NCBI RefSeq assembly: GCF_003148825.1
Contig: NZ_QGGZ01000002.1
Coordinates: 62,001 to 126,000 of the forward strand
Direction: 5' to 3'
Source of the DNA: Streptomyces sp. CG 926
GTDB lineage: Bacteria; Actinomycetota; Actinomycetes; Streptomycetales; Streptomycetaceae
DNA length: 64,000 nucleotides
A program made the translations under genes and the position numbers. The notes beneath the pieces were generated by a model. It saw nothing but the letters and a program-made list of their open reading frames with translations, searched no databases and had not been told where the DNA came from. Shown piece by piece: positions 51,575-61,004 of this stretch. The first letter of the stretch is position 1. Each line of letters opens with the position of its first letter.

Positions 51575-52774
51575 GTGACCGACCAGGCCGTTCTCCAGTC
51601 TGTCCTCGACCGCGCCGCCGCGGGGGGCCGGATCACCAAGGAAGAGGCGCTCGACCTCTACCGCCACGCGCCGCTGCACGCGCTGGGCCAGGCGGCCGAC
51701 GCCGCGCGCCGCCGCCGCTACGCCGGTACCGAGCACATCGCGACGTACATCATCGAGCGCAACATCAACTACACCAACGTGTGCGTCACGGCGTGCAAGT
51801 TCTGCGCCTTCTACGCGGCCCCCAAGGACGCGAAGAAGGGCTGGTCCCGCGACCTCGACGACATCCTGCGCCGCTGCGCGGAGACCGTCGAGCTCGGCGG
51901 CACCCAGATCATGTTCCAGGGCGGGCACCACCCGGACTACGGCGTCGAGTACTACGAGCACCACTTCTCCGCCATCAAGAAGGACTTCCCGCAGCTGGTC
52001 ATCCACTCCCTCGGCGCGTCCGAGGTCGAGCACATGGCCCGTATCTCGGGCGTCTCGGCGGAGGAGGCCATCCAGCGCATCCACGCCGCCGGCCTCGACT
52101 CCTTCGCGGGCGCCGGCGCCGAACTGCTGCCGGAGCGGCCGCGTACGGCGATCGCCCCGCTCAAGGAGTCCGGCGAGCGCTGGCTGGAGATCATGGAGAT
52201 CGCCCACAAGCTGGGCGTGGAGTCCACCTCCACCATGCTGATGGGCACCGGCGAGACCAACGCCGAGCGCATCGAGCACATCGCGATGATCCGCGACACC
52301 CAGGACCGTACGGGCGGCTTCCGGGCCTTCATCCCGTACACCTACCAGCCCGAGAACAACCGGCTCAAGGGCCGTACCCAGGCGACGATCTTCGAGTACC
52401 TGCGCATGATCGCGATCGCGCGCCTGTTCCTCGACAACATCGCCCACATCCAGGGCTCCTGGCTGACCGTCGGGAAGGAGGCGGGCCAGCTCTCGCTGCA
52501 CTACGGCGCCGACGACCTCGGATCGATCATGCTGGAGGAGAACGTCGTCTCCTCGGCCGGTGCCAAGCACCGCTCCAACCGCCAGGAGATCATCGACCTG
52601 ATCCGCAAGGCGGGCCGCACGCCGGCGCAGCGCGCGACCACGTACGAGCACCTGCTCGTGCACGACGACCCGGCGAACGACCCGGTCGACGAGCGGGTGG
52701 TCTCGCACATCTCCTCCACGGCCATCGAGGGCGGCACGGCGCATCCCGAGCTGAAGCTCATCTCCACGAACTGA
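51575..52774 (+). CDS. mqnC: Dehypoxanthine futalosine cyclase MqnC
   Basis: GTG 51575 encodes a 399-residue radical SAM enzyme. The motif CVTACKFC places Cys at 70, 74 and 77. Further family features are IERNINYTNVC, QIMFQGGHHPDYGVEYYE, SFAGAGAELLPERPRTAIAP and YGADDLGSIMLEENVV. It cyclises dehypoxanthine futalosine to the naphthoate ring system, after MqnE (28983) and MqnA (48558). MqnB and MqnD are not encoded in this window. Confidence 0.96.
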   Translation: MTDQAVLQSVLDRAAAGGRITKEEALDLYRHAPLHALGQAADAARRRRYAGTEHIATYIIERNINYTNVCVTACKFCAFYAAPKDAKKGWSRDLDDILRRCAETVELGGTQIMFQGGHHPDYGVEYYEHHFSAIKKDFPQLVIHSLGASEVEHMARISGVSAEEAIQRIHAAGLDSFAGAGAELLPERPRTAIAPLKESGERWLEIMEIAHKLGVESTSTMLMGTGETNAERIEHIAMIRDTQDRTGGFRAFIPYTYQPENNRLKGRTQATIFEYLRMIAIARLFLDNIAHIQGSWLTVGKEAGQLSLHYGADDLGSIMLEENVVSSAGAKHRSNRQEIIDLIRKAGRTPAQRATTYEHLLVHDDPANDPVDERVVSHISSTAIEGGTAHPELKLISTN

Positions 52775-52790
52775 CGACGCCGGCCGACCG

Positions 52791-53435
52791 ATGCTGACGC
52801 TGCACACCGCCGAACTCCTGGTCACCGGGCCCGGGTCCGCGCCGCTGCCCGGCGGCGCGGTCCTCGTCGACGGCGACCGGATAGCCCGCGTCGGGCCGTA
52901 CGAGGAGGTCGCCGCGGCCCACCCGCACGCCCGGGCCCGTCGCTGGCCCGGGGTGATCACCCCGGGGCTGGTGGTGCGCGGGGCGGACGAGCTGCTGGAG
53001 CGCACGTACTACCCGGACGACCCGTACGAGGTCACCGAACTCGGTGCCGATCCGATCCGGGGCGCGGCCGCGCTGGACGCGCTGAAGATGACCGAGCCGC
53101 GGTGGGGCCACAGTGCCCGGCGCGGGACGCAGCGGCTGCTGGCTCGCGGGGTGGTGGCGGTCTGCGGCCGCTTCACGATCCCGGCGGTGCGCACGGCGGT
53201 GTCCCGGTCCGGGCTCACGATCCTGCCGCCGGCCGCCTACGAGGGGGTGCCCGACCTGGATCCCCTCGCGGGGCGGGGCGCTGCGGCGGAGGCCTTCCAC
53301 GGAATACTGGAAGCGGGGGTTCCGGCGCGGTTCGCGGCCTTCGCGGTGGCGGACGAGGCCGAGTTGCTGGAGCGGGGTGCGACCACCTGCGTGGCCACGG
53401 TCATCGGGGGACGGCTGCTCCACCGCCGTCGCTGA
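52791..53435 (+). CDS. Amidohydrolase-like (imidazolonepropionase-like) protein lacking the metal site
   Basis: The 214-residue protein starts MLTLHTAELLVTGPGSAPLPGGAVLVDGDRIARVGPYEEV and has WPGVITPGLVVRG, the composite-domain start of amidohydrolases. The metal-binding HxH that should follow ITPGL is absent (VVRGAD), and the TIM-barrel core is short, with the C-terminal EAELLERGATTCVATVIGGRLL restored. It starts 17 bases after mqnC. It looks like a non-catalytic relic or a binding protein co-expressed with MqnC. Its 3' end overlaps the convergent LuxR gene by 35 bases. Confidence 0.78.
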   Translation: MLTLHTAELLVTGPGSAPLPGGAVLVDGDRIARVGPYEEVAAAHPHARARRWPGVITPGLVVRGADELLERTYYPDDPYEVTELGADPIRGAAALDALKMTEPRWGHSARRGTQRLLARGVVAVCGRFTIPAVRTAVSRSGLTILPPAAYEGVPDLDPLAGRGAAAEAFHGILEAGVPARFAAFAVADEAELLERGATTCVATVIGGRLLHRRR

Positions 53436-53865
53436 GCCCGATCCGGTCGCGGTGCCCGGCGACATCGGCGACGTCGGAGGCATCCGCGGCATCGGTGGCG
53501 CGTCGGGTGTCCTCCCGGGCGAGGGCGGCCAGCAGGCAGGCCTGCAGGCGGCTGATGCCGCCCAGCTTGGCCCGTATGTTCACCACGTGGAACTTGACCG
53601 TGCTGACGGAGAGTTGCAGCTCGACGGCGAGTTCCCGGTTGGACGCGCCGGTGGCCAGGCACAGGAACACGGCCGACTCCTGCTCGGTCAGCTGGGCCTC
53701 GGCGGGCGGATCGGCGGGGCCGTCCCCGTTCGGCACGGAGGCACCCGACACGGAGGCACCCGGCACGGAGCCGTCCGGCGCGTCCTCGCACGGTGCCTGC
53801 GCCTCCCCGCCCGGCTCCTCGTACGAGGGGAACCACGCCGGGACGCTGAAGCTGACGACGCGCAC
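53401..53865 (-). CDS. LuxR-family DNA-binding protein
   Basis: GTG 53865 (GGAGAAAAC ribosome site) encodes 154 residues: a short variable N-terminus with Pro/Glu/Gly repeats, then a LuxR HTH: AQLTEQESAVFLCLATGASNRELAVELQLSVSTVKFHVVNIRAKL. There is no receiver or sensor domain, so it is a single HTH-domain regulator. Its 3' end overlaps that of the amidohydrolase-like gene. Confidence 0.85.
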   Translation of the reverse strand: MRVVSFSVPAWFPSYEEPGGEAQAPCEDAPDGSVPGASVSGASVPNGDGPADPPAEAQLTEQESAVFLCLATGASNRELAVELQLSVSTVKFHVVNIRAKLGGISRLQACLLAALAREDTRRATDAADASDVADVAGHRDRIGLSDGGGAAVPR

Positions 53866-53914
53866 GTTTTCTCCTAGCCCCCCGGCCGGCCCCGTCCTGT
53901 GGCCGGCTCTCCCC

Positions 53915-54820
53915 CTATAGGACGGACGGACCGGACAGGTAGGTTCCATTCGTGTCGTAGGGCCAGGCGTTGGACTTGCAGCCGAGGAGCCCCTTGATCT
54001 GCTGCATCATCGCCGGAGCGGGCTTGCCGGGGCCCGGGCACGACTCGTGGCCGCGGCCGAGCTCGTGCCCGACCTCGTGGTTGATGATCAGCGCCCGGTA
54101 CTCCTCGGGCGTGCCGGCGAACTGCGGCGAACCCTCCTGCCAGCGCTTGAGGTTGACCACGACGGTGTGCCCCGTCGTGCTGCAGTTGGTCTCGCCGATC
54201 AGCTCGGGCGTGACCACGTCGCACAGCAGATCGGTGGTCTTCGGCGTCGCGATCTTGATGGTGAAGTCCACCGGCTGGCCCGCCGCGACGAGCTGGAAGC
54301 CGTACTTCGGGTCCTTGGTCCAGCCGCGCGGATCGCCGAGGATCGCCTCGACCGAGCGGGCGGCCGACTCCGGGTCGACCCCGCTGCCCTCCTCGACCTC
54401 GATCCGCCAGCGGCGCGCGGGCCCCTTGCCCTGCGCGTTCCCGGCGGCGGCGGAGGTCTTGAAGGCCCCCTGCTCGGCGGGTTTCGAGGCAGCGGGCGAC
54501 GGCGTGGGCGAGCTCGCAGGGGACGCCGCGGGTGAGCTGGAAGGCTGCGCGGAGGGGGACTGCTGGCCGCCCTGCGGGACCGGGTTCGCGGAACCGTCCG
54601 CGGTTTCCCCGGCCGTCGGGTCCGGCTGGGCGGCTGCCCGACCCGCGGTGGCTTTCGCGTCGTCGTCCTCGGGCAGCAGCGTGTACGCGGTCGCCGAGAG
54701 CACGACCACCGCCGCCGAGCCGAGGAGGATCGTGCGCCGCAGCCGCTTGCGCCGCTCGGCCCGGCGCTGGGCGCGCGGGCTGCTGCGACGGGAGCGACCG
54801 TTGGAATGGCCTACCGGCAT
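53915..54820 (-). CDS. DUF3152 membrane-anchored zinc-metalloprotease-like protein
   Basis: ATG 54820 (AGGAAG upstream) encodes 301 residues: a basic cytoplasmic segment, one helix (about 29-48), a Pro/Ser linker (60-115), and a DUF3152 domain ending with the metal motif HEVGHELGRGH (248-258), preceded by CDVVTPELIGETNC and HTVVVNLKRW. The HExxHxxxxxH pattern suggests a metzincin-type protease acting outside the membrane. DUF3152 is common in Streptomyces; substrates are unknown. Confidence 0.9.
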   Translation of the reverse strand: MPVGHSNGRSRRSSPRAQRRAERRKRLRRTILLGSAAVVVLSATAYTLLPEDDDAKATAGRAAAQPDPTAGETADGSANPVPQGGQQSPSAQPSSSPAASPASSPTPSPAASKPAEQGAFKTSAAAGNAQGKGPARRWRIEVEEGSGVDPESAARSVEAILGDPRGWTKDPKYGFQLVAAGQPVDFTIKIATPKTTDLLCDVVTPELIGETNCSTTGHTVVVNLKRWQEGSPQFAGTPEEYRALIINHEVGHELGRGHESCPGPGKPAPAMMQQIKGLLGCKSNAWPYDTNGTYLSGPSVL

Positions 54821-55086
54821 CGTGAAGCTTCCTGTTCGTGGCGGCCCCTGCCGGACCGGCCACGATTCGGTCACCGATCCGGTGGGTGACCCTCACCGGG
54901 CCGCACCATGTCAGTCAACGTCTCCGCCGGGGCGTCGCGTAACTGTCCTTCGGAACAGTTTCCGACACCCGTCCGGTGGGAAAGGAGGGCGGGGGTGTCG
55001 GAGCCCGCGCGGCTCACGGGGCGCGCGGCCTGAGAGGATGGGTGTGTACCCGCCGATCCGCATCGCACACCGAGGGGCGAACGCCA

Positions 55087-55779
55087 GTGACAAGGGCTTC
55101 CCTGGACAAGCAGCCGCACGAAGTCGCCTCCATGTTCGACGGCATCGCGGCCAAATACGACCTCACCAACGACGTCATCTCGCTGGGCCAGGCCCGGCTG
55201 TGGCGCAAGGAGGTCGCCAAGGCGGTCGGCGCGCGTCCCGGGCACGTGGTCCTCGACCTGGCCGCCGGAACCGCCACCTCCTCGCTGCCCTTCGCCGCCA
55301 CCGGCGCGTACGTCGTCCCCTGCGACTTCTCCCTGGGCATGCTCATGGAGGGCAAGAAGCGGCACTCCTGGCTGCCGCTGACCGCCGGTGACGCGACGAA
55401 GCTGCCGTTCCGGGACGACGTCTTCGACACCGTCACGATCTCCTTCGGGCTGCGCAACGTCCAGGACACCGACGCCGCCCTGCGTGAGCTGTACCGGGTG
55501 ACGAAGCCCGGCGGGCAGGTCGTCATCTGCGAGTTCTCGCAGCCGACCTGGGCGCCTTTGCGCACCGTCTACATGGAGTACCTGATGCGAGCGCTGCCGC
55601 CGGTGGCCCGCACGGTGGTCTCCGACCCCGACCCGTACGTGTACCTCGCCGAGTCCATCCGCGAATGGCCCGACCAGCCGGCGCTGGCCGCCCTGCTGCA
55701 GAAGGCCGGCTGGTCCAAGGTCGCCTGGCGCAACCTCAGCGGCGGCATCGTCGCGCTGCACCGGGGCATCAAGGACTGA
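55087..55779 (+). CDS. menG: Demethylmenaquinone methyltransferase
   Basis: GTG 55087 (GAGGGGCG upstream) encodes 230 residues: [43 protein letters not shown], the MenG/UbiE N-terminus. Next are [17 protein letters not shown] (SAM motif I), [26 protein letters not shown] and [18 protein letters not shown]. It carries out the last ring methylation of menaquinone. It is followed 5 bases later by the glutaminase gene. Confidence 0.95.
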   Translation: MTRASLDKQPHEVASMFDGIAAKYDLTNDVISLGQARLWRKEVAKAVGARPGHVVLDLAAGTATSSLPFAATGAYVVPCDFSLGMLMEGKKRHSWLPLTAGDATKLPFRDDVFDTVTISFGLRNVQDTDAALRELYRVTKPGGQVVICEFSQPTWAPLRTVYMEYLMRALPPVARTVVSDPDPYVYLAESIREWPDQPALAALLQKAGWSKVAWRNLSGGIVALHRGIKD

Positions 55780-55784
55780 CCGCG

Positions 55785-56714
55785 GTGGCTGACGTCGTAC
55801 GCACGGACTACGAGTCCCTGCTGGAGCGGATCGCGGCCGACATCGCCCCGCTGATCGGCAGCGGCACCCCGGCCGAGTACATCCCGGCCCTGGCAGGCGT
55901 GGACCGGCGGCAGTTCGGCATGGCCATCGCCGACCTCGACGGCAACGTCCACGGGGTGGGCGACTGGCGGGTGCCCTTCTCCGCCCAGTCCATCACCAAG
56001 GTCTTCGCGCTCGCCCTGGCGTTGGCCGAGGGCGGCGACAGCCTGTGGGAGCGGGTCGGGCGGGAGCCCTCCGGCAACCCGTTCAACTCGCTCGTGCAGC
56101 TGGAGTACGAAAACGGCATTCCGCGCAATCCATTCATCAACGCGGGCGCCCTCGTGGTCACCGACCGGCTCCAGACGCTGACGGGCGACGCGAGCAGCGA
56201 GCTGCTGGAGTTCCTGCGGCAGGAGAGCCAGAACCCGGACATAGGCTTCGACGCCGAGGTCGCGGCCTCCGAGCAGGAGCACGGCGACCGCAACGCGGCC
56301 GTCGCCCACTTCATGGCCTCGTACGGGAACATCGACAACCCGGTGCCCGCGCTGCTGGAGCACTACTTCTGGCAGTGCTCCATCGAGATGAGCTGCGCCG
56401 ACCTGGCCCGCGCCGGTCGCTTCCTGGCCCGGCACGGGCTCCGCGCGGACGGCACGCGGCTGCTGACGCGCAGCGAGGCCAAGCAGATCAACGCGGTGAT
56501 GCTGACCTGCGGGACGTACGACGCGGCGGGCGAGTTCGCCTACCGCGTCGGGCTGCCCGGCAAGAGCGGGGTGGGCGGTGGCATCGTCGCCGTCGTCCCG
56601 GGCCGGTGCGCCCTCGCGGTGTGGAGCCCGGGCCTGGACGCCCGCGGCAATTCGGTGGCGGGCGTGGCCGCCCTGGACCGGTTCACCACGCTGACCGGAC
56701 TCTCGGTGTTCTAG
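55785..56714 (+). CDS. glsA: Glutaminase (GlsA family)
   Basis: GTG 55785 encodes 309 residues: the GlsA/beta-lactamase-like serine hydrolase fold with the SxxK motif SITK (Ser 69, Lys 72), NPFNSLVQLEYENGIPRNPFINAGA, and YFWQCSIEMSCADLARAG. It hydrolyses glutamine to glutamate and ammonia. It follows menG closely and is probably in its transcript. Confidence 0.95.
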   Translation: MADVVRTDYESLLERIAADIAPLIGSGTPAEYIPALAGVDRRQFGMAIADLDGNVHGVGDWRVPFSAQSITKVFALALALAEGGDSLWERVGREPSGNPFNSLVQLEYENGIPRNPFINAGALVVTDRLQTLTGDASSELLEFLRQESQNPDIGFDAEVAASEQEHGDRNAAVAHFMASYGNIDNPVPALLEHYFWQCSIEMSCADLARAGRFLARHGLRADGTRLLTRSEAKQINAVMLTCGTYDAAGEFAYRVGLPGKSGVGGGIVAVVPGRCALAVWSPGLDARGNSVAGVAALDRFTTLTGLSVF

Positions 56715-56720
56715 AGGTGC

Positions 56721-56768
56721 CCGGCGGATCCGGCGGATCCGGGATCCGCCGGATCCCGGATCCGCCGG
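56721..56768. terminator. Palindromic ggatcc repeat after glsA
   Basis: Thirteen-base arms CCGGCGGATCCGG (56721-56733) and its complement (56756-56768) surround further ggatcc palindromes. It lies between convergent genes and is probably a bidirectional terminator. Confidence 0.75.
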
Positions 56769-56778
56769 ATGGCCGGTC

Positions 56779-57297
56779 CTAGAAGGCCAGTACGTAGCGG
56801 CGGCCCGGATTGCCGCCCGGGGTGGTGAACTCCTCGGCCAAGGTCATGCCCAGACGTTCGGCCACCGCCACCGAACGCGCGTTCCGGGCGTCGATCATCG
56901 CCACCACGTGCGGGACGCCGGCCGCGCGGACCCGCTCCAGCGTGGCCAGCGCGGCGGCGTACGCGTAGCCCTGACCCCAGGCGGAGCGGTCCAGGCGCCA
57001 GCCGATCTCGATCTCGCCCACCGGGCCCCACCCCTTCTCCCGGGGCCACGGCTGGGCACCGGTGAAGCCGATCACCGCGCCCTGCGCGTCCATCAGGGTC
57101 CACAGGCAGTAGCCGAGCTGGGCGTCGTGCATGCGCTGGCGCGCGGACAGCTCCTCGTAGGCGGACAGCTCCGCGGGACCCCCCAGAAACTCCATGACGT
57201 CGGGGTCGGCGAAGGCCGCGTGCCAGGCGTGCGCGTCCTCGTCCGTGGGCACGCGGAGTTGTACGGAGGGAAGCGGCCGGGTCGGCGAGGTGGTCAT
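56779..57297 (-). CDS. GNAT-family acetyltransferase (RimJ/RimL-like)
   Basis: The 172-residue protein starts at ATG 57297: MTTSPTRPLPSVQLRVPTDEDAHAWHAAFADPDVMEFLGG, the RimJ/RimL-like pattern, with GEIEIGWRLDRSAWGQGYAYAAALATLERV (acetyl-CoA loop) and DARNARSVAVAERLGMTLAEEF. The substrate is not assigned. It is divergent from the GGR gene. Confidence 0.9.
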   Translation of the reverse strand: MTTSPTRPLPSVQLRVPTDEDAHAWHAAFADPDVMEFLGGPAELSAYEELSARQRMHDAQLGYCLWTLMDAQGAVIGFTGAQPWPREKGWGPVGEIEIGWRLDRSAWGQGYAYAAALATLERVRAAGVPHVVAMIDARNARSVAVAERLGMTLAEEFTTPGGNPGRRYVLAF

Positions 57298-57394
57298 CGG
57301 AGGCACCCTTCGGATCGTGATCTCTCTCGCTGCATAGACTGCACATGTCCGGTGCCGTTGGGCACCCTTTATCGAGCCTTCGGGAGACCCCGCA

Positions 57395-58678
57395 GTGACC
57401 GAGCTCCTCTCCGAACACTCCGCGGACGTGATCGTCGTCGGGGCCGGGCCCGCCGGCTCGACCACCGCCTACTACCTCGCCAAGGCCGGATTGGACGTCC
57501 TGCTGCTGGAGAAGACGGCCTTCCCGCGCGAGAAGGTATGCGGCGACGGCCTGACCCCGCGCGCCACCAAGCAGCTCGTGGCGATGGGCATCGACATCTC
57601 CGAAGAGGCCGGCTGGCTGCGGAACAAGGGTCTGCGGATCATCGGCGGCGGGCAGCGGCTCCAGCTGGACTGGCCGGAACTCGCCTCCTACCCGGACTAC
57701 GGACTCGTCCGCAAGCGCGACGACTTCGACGAGACCCTGGCCCGCCAGGCGCAGAAGGCCGGCGCCCGGCTGTACGAGCGCTGCACCGTCGGCGAGCCGG
57801 TGCGCGACGCGCGCACCGGTCACATCACCGGTGTGCACGCGAAGCTGGGCGAGGAGAAGACCCCGGTCACCTTCCACGCCCCGCTGGTCGTCGCGGCCGA
57901 CGGCAACTCCTCCCGGCTGTCCCTCGCGATGGGCCTGCACCGGCGCGAGGACCGCCCGATGGGCGTGGCCGTGCGGACGTACTTCACCTCGCCGCGACAC
58001 GACGACGACTACCTGGAGTCCTGGCTGGAGCTGTGGGACCGGCGCGGCGCGCAGGACCGGCTGCTGCCCGGCTACGGCTGGATCTTCGGCATGGGCGACG
58101 GCACCTCCAACGTCGGCCTCGGCATCCTCAACTCCTCCTCCGCCTTCAAGGAGCTGGACTGGCGCGAGGTCCTCAAGGCCTGGTGCGCGTCCATGCCGCA
58201 GGACTGGGGCTACACCCCCGAGAACATGACGCAGCCGATCCGTGGCGCGGCCCTGCCGATGGCCTTCAACCGGCAGCCGCACTACACCAAGGGCCTGCTG
58301 CTGGTCGGCGACGCGGGCGGGCTCGTCAACCCGTTCAACGGCGAGGGCATCGCGTACGCCATGGAGTCGGGCCAGATCGCGGCCGACGTCATCGTGCAGG
58401 CCCAGGCCCGGGCCACCCCGGCCCAGCGCGAGCTGGCGCTGCACAACTACCCGAAGGTGCTCAAGGAGACCTACGGCGGCTACTACACCCTGGGCCGCGC
58501 CTTCGTGAAGCTGATCGGCAACCCGAAGGTCATGAAGATCGCCGCCCAGCGCGGTCTGACCCACCCGGTGCTGATGCGGTTCACCCTGAAGATGCTGGCC
58601 AACCTGACCGACCCGACGGGTGGCGACGCGATGGACCGCATCATCAACGGCCTCTCGAAGGTGGCTCCGAAGGCCTGA
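57395..58678 (+). CDS. Geranylgeranyl-reductase-family flavoprotein, probable menaquinone side-chain reductase
   Basis: GTG 57395 encodes 427 residues: VIVVGAGPAGSTTAYYLAKAGLDVLLLEK (FAD-binding GxGxxG), AFPREKVCGDGLTPRATKQL, and LLVGDAGGLVNPFNGEGIAYAMESGQIAADVI (second FAD site). These match the GGR family whose mycobacterial member MenJ saturates one isoprene unit of menaquinone. Streptomyces menaquinones are partly saturated, so this is the likely enzyme. It follows menG with three genes between. Confidence 0.9.
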   Translation: MTELLSEHSADVIVVGAGPAGSTTAYYLAKAGLDVLLLEKTAFPREKVCGDGLTPRATKQLVAMGIDISEEAGWLRNKGLRIIGGGQRLQLDWPELASYPDYGLVRKRDDFDETLARQAQKAGARLYERCTVGEPVRDARTGHITGVHAKLGEEKTPVTFHAPLVVAADGNSSRLSLAMGLHRREDRPMGVAVRTYFTSPRHDDDYLESWLELWDRRGAQDRLLPGYGWIFGMGDGTSNVGLGILNSSSAFKELDWREVLKAWCASMPQDWGYTPENMTQPIRGAALPMAFNRQPHYTKGLLLVGDAGGLVNPFNGEGIAYAMESGQIAADVIVQAQARATPAQRELALHNYPKVLKETYGGYYTLGRAFVKLIGNPKVMKIAAQRGLTHPVLMRFTLKMLANLTDPTGGDAMDRIINGLSKVAPKA

Positions 58679-58687
58679 GCCGACTCC

Positions 58688-59005
58688 TCAGCCGTCCGTG
58701 CCCGTGCCCGCCTCGGTGGGTGCGGGCACGTCCGCGTCCGGGGCCACGCCCGCGTCCGCGTCCCGGGCCGGCTCCGGCCGACCGTGGACGGTACGGACGC
58801 ACCTGGCCAGCAGGACCAGTCCGCACACCAGCAGGGCCCCGGAGGCGGTCCAGCCGAGACCCAGCGTGAGGGGATGGCCGGGCTTGTGCCAGGGGCGGGC
58901 GGTGGTCAGCAGCCAGCCACCCACCGCGAGCAGGGCGAGCCCGAGTGCCGCCGGAACCGCGGTGGGGTCACCGGCGCCGTGGGATTCGTACGGCTTCGGG
59001 TTCAC
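58688..59005 (-). CDS. Small two-helix membrane protein
   Basis: The 105-residue protein starts MNPKPYESHGAGDPTAVPAALGLALLAVGGWLLTTARPW and has a second helix (GLGWTASGALLVCGLVLLARCV), with an acidic Ala/Pro tail. No family is recognised. It is convergent with the GGR gene and leads the accessory block that follows. Confidence 0.75.
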   Translation of the reverse strand: MNPKPYESHGAGDPTAVPAALGLALLAVGGWLLTTARPWHKPGHPLTLGLGWTASGALLVCGLVLLARCVRTVHGRPEPARDADAGVAPDADVPAPTEAGTGTDG

Positions 59006-59064
59006 GGGGCCACCACCTCCAGGGGCGGGTCGGGTCGGCCCTGACGGTCAGGCGCGCGCTCCCG

Positions 59065-60285
59065 CTATCTTCGCAGGGCCTCGGCCGGTTCGACACGGGC
59101 CGCCCGCCAGGCGGGATAGAGCCCGGCCAGCAGTCCGGTGACCAGGCCGGCGAGCGGGGCCGCGGCGACCGTGGCCGGATGGATCACCGGGGTCCAGTCC
59201 CGGACGACGGCGACGGCGACCACGGTCAGCTCGCCCAACGAGGTCCCGACCAGGCCGCCGAGGGCCCCCAGCGCCGCGGACTCGGTGAGGAACTGGGCCC
59301 ACACGTGCCGCCCCCGGGCGCCGAGCGCCCGGCGCAGCCCGATCTCGCCCGTCCGCTCCAGTACGGCGACCAGGGTGGTGTTGGCGATCCCGACCGCGCC
59401 GATGACCAGGCAGATCCCGGCGAGCAGCAGGAAGAGCGCGCTCAGGTCGGCGGTGACACCGGAGCGCAACATCCGCGGATCGGGCGGCGGGACGGCCTTG
59501 AGGTACTCGGGATGGTCGGGGCGCAGTGCGAGCGGGGCGAGGTCGGCGACCTGACGGGCGGCGCCGAGTTCGGTGGAGATCAGCATCGTCGCGCCGCCGG
59601 GCGGGGGCGGCCCCCAGAGCTGCTCGGCGGTGGCGCGCGGGACGAGGACCGACATCAGGTGTTCGGGCCGGCGCCCGAGGTCCGCGACGATGCCCGCCAC
59701 GGTGAAGGGCTCCTGGCCGATGTAGAGGGCGGGCCGCGTGGCCAGGGTGGTGATGCCGAGGCGGGCGGCGAGCCCGCTGCCGATGACGACGACGCGCTCC
59801 TGGCCGCGCTCGGCGAAGTCGTCGTAGAGCCGGCCCTGCTGGAGCGTCGGTACGAGGGCGGCGACGGCGCCGGGCGAGGCCGCGACGACCGTCGCGCCGG
59901 TGGCCGGGTCGCCGGCCACCGGCGGCAGGGGCCCGACGGTGGTGCGCGGGTCGAGCCGCACCGTCCACAGCACCCCGGCGTGCTCGATGCCCGCGACGGC
60001 GCGCAACCGCCGCTCGGCGTCGGCCGGGAAACCGCTCCCGGCGAACTCGTTCTGCCGGTCGGCGACGTCCTCGACGGCGACCTCGGTGGCGGTCAGCGCG
60101 TCGAACCTGCCGTCGATCCGGGCGGAGATGGTGGCGGTGAGGCCGAGCACGGCCACGAAGCTGCCGACGCCGAGGACCGTGCCGAGGGCGGTGAGCACGG
60201 CCCGGCCGGGGCGGCGGAGCATCCCGGCGAGGGCCTCGGCCAGCGCGTCGCGTACGGACAGCCGGGTGGGTGCGACGGCGCTCAC
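59065..60285 (-). CDS. MacB/FtsX-type ABC transporter permease
   Basis: GTG 60285 (GTGA overlap with the ATPase) encodes 406 residues. The MacB-like N-terminal helix (AVLTALGTVLGVGSFVAVLGLTATI) precedes a large outer domain (about 60-270), then the FtsX module of three helices (LSALFLLLAGICLVIGAVGIANTTLVAVLERTGEIGLRRALGARGRHV; ALGALGGLVGTSLGELTVVAVAVV; PLAGLVTGLLAGLYPAWRAARVEPAEALRR). It forms an export or mechanotransmission unit with the next gene products. Confidence 0.92.
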   Translation of the reverse strand: MSAVAPTRLSVRDALAEALAGMLRRPGRAVLTALGTVLGVGSFVAVLGLTATISARIDGRFDALTATEVAVEDVADRQNEFAGSGFPADAERRLRAVAGIEHAGVLWTVRLDPRTTVGPLPPVAGDPATGATVVAASPGAVAALVPTLQQGRLYDDFAERGQERVVVIGSGLAARLGITTLATRPALYIGQEPFTVAGIVADLGRRPEHLMSVLVPRATAEQLWGPPPPGGATMLISTELGAARQVADLAPLALRPDHPEYLKAVPPPDPRMLRSGVTADLSALFLLLAGICLVIGAVGIANTTLVAVLERTGEIGLRRALGARGRHVWAQFLTESAALGALGGLVGTSLGELTVVAVAVVRDWTPVIHPATVAAAPLAGLVTGLLAGLYPAWRAARVEPAEALRR

Positions 60286-61004
60286 GGATCCAGCCGCCCG
60301 TCGCGGATGGTGAGGGTCCGGCTGCCGCGCCGGGCCACCTCGGGGTCGTGCGTGATGACGAGGACGGTCATCCCGGCTCCGTGCAGTTCGTCGAGCAGTC
60401 CGAGGACGGACGCGGCGTTCACGGAGTCGAGGTTGCCGGTCGGCTCGTCGCACAGCAGCAGCGAGGGGCGTCCGACCAGGGCGCGGGCGATCGCCACCCG
60501 CTGGCGCTCGCCGCCCGACAACCGGCCGGGCACGGCGCCGGCCCGGTGCCCGAGCCCGACCCGGTCGAGGGCCTCGCGGGCCCGTACGAGGCGCCGGCCG
60601 TGCGGGATTCCGGTGTAGAGCATGGCGAGGGCGACGTTCTCCAGGGCGGACCGGTGGGGGAGGAGGTGGAAGGACTGGAAGACGAAGCCGATCCGGCGGC
60701 CGCGCAGGGCGGTGCGCTCGCGGTCGCGGAGGGCGGCGGTGTCGATCCCGTCGAGGAGGTACCGGCCGGCGGTGGGTGCGTCGAGCAGGCCGGCGACGTT
60801 GAGGAAGGTGGACTTCCCGGAGCCGGAGGGGCCGACGACGGTGAGGAACTCGCCGCGTCGGACGGTCAGGTCGCAGGGGTGCAGGGCCTCGACGGGTGGC
60901 GGCCCGGGGTAGGTGAGACCGACCCCGCGGAGCTCGATCACGGGGCTTTCGTCGTCGCCGGTGGGGCACGGGGGCCGCAGGGAGCGTCCGGGCAGGAGTC
61001 TCAC
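60282..61004 (-). CDS. ABC transporter ATP-binding protein (MacB/LolD type)
   Basis: The 240-residue ATPase starts at GTG 61004 (GTGA overlap with the adaptor). It has Walker A GPSGSGKST, the Q-loop FVFQSFHLLPHRSALENV, signature LSGGERQRVAIARALVGRPSLLLCDEPTGNLD, and THDPEVARR. The GERQRVAIARAL signature and the ELRGVGLTYP start are typical of MacB/LolD. It powers the permease encoded after it. A later GTG at 60941 would remove 21 residues and is less likely because of the overlap. Confidence 0.93.
   Translation of the reverse strand: MRLLPGRSLRPPCPTGDDESPVIELRGVGLTYPGPPPVEALHPCDLTVRRGEFLTVVGPSGSGKSTFLNVAGLLDAPTAGRYLLDGIDTAALRDRERTALRGRRIGFVFQSFHLLPHRSALENVALAMLYTGIPHGRRLVRAREALDRVGLGHRAGAVPGRLSGGERQRVAIARALVGRPSLLLCDEPTGNLDSVNAASVLGLLDELHGAGMTVLVITHDPEVARRGSRTLTIRDGRLDP

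Noticed and set aside
56721..56768. ggatcc cluster as an attachment site or mobile-element end
   Set aside because: The nested palindromes lie between two convergent genes and fit a bidirectional terminator; no integrase or duplicated target is visible.
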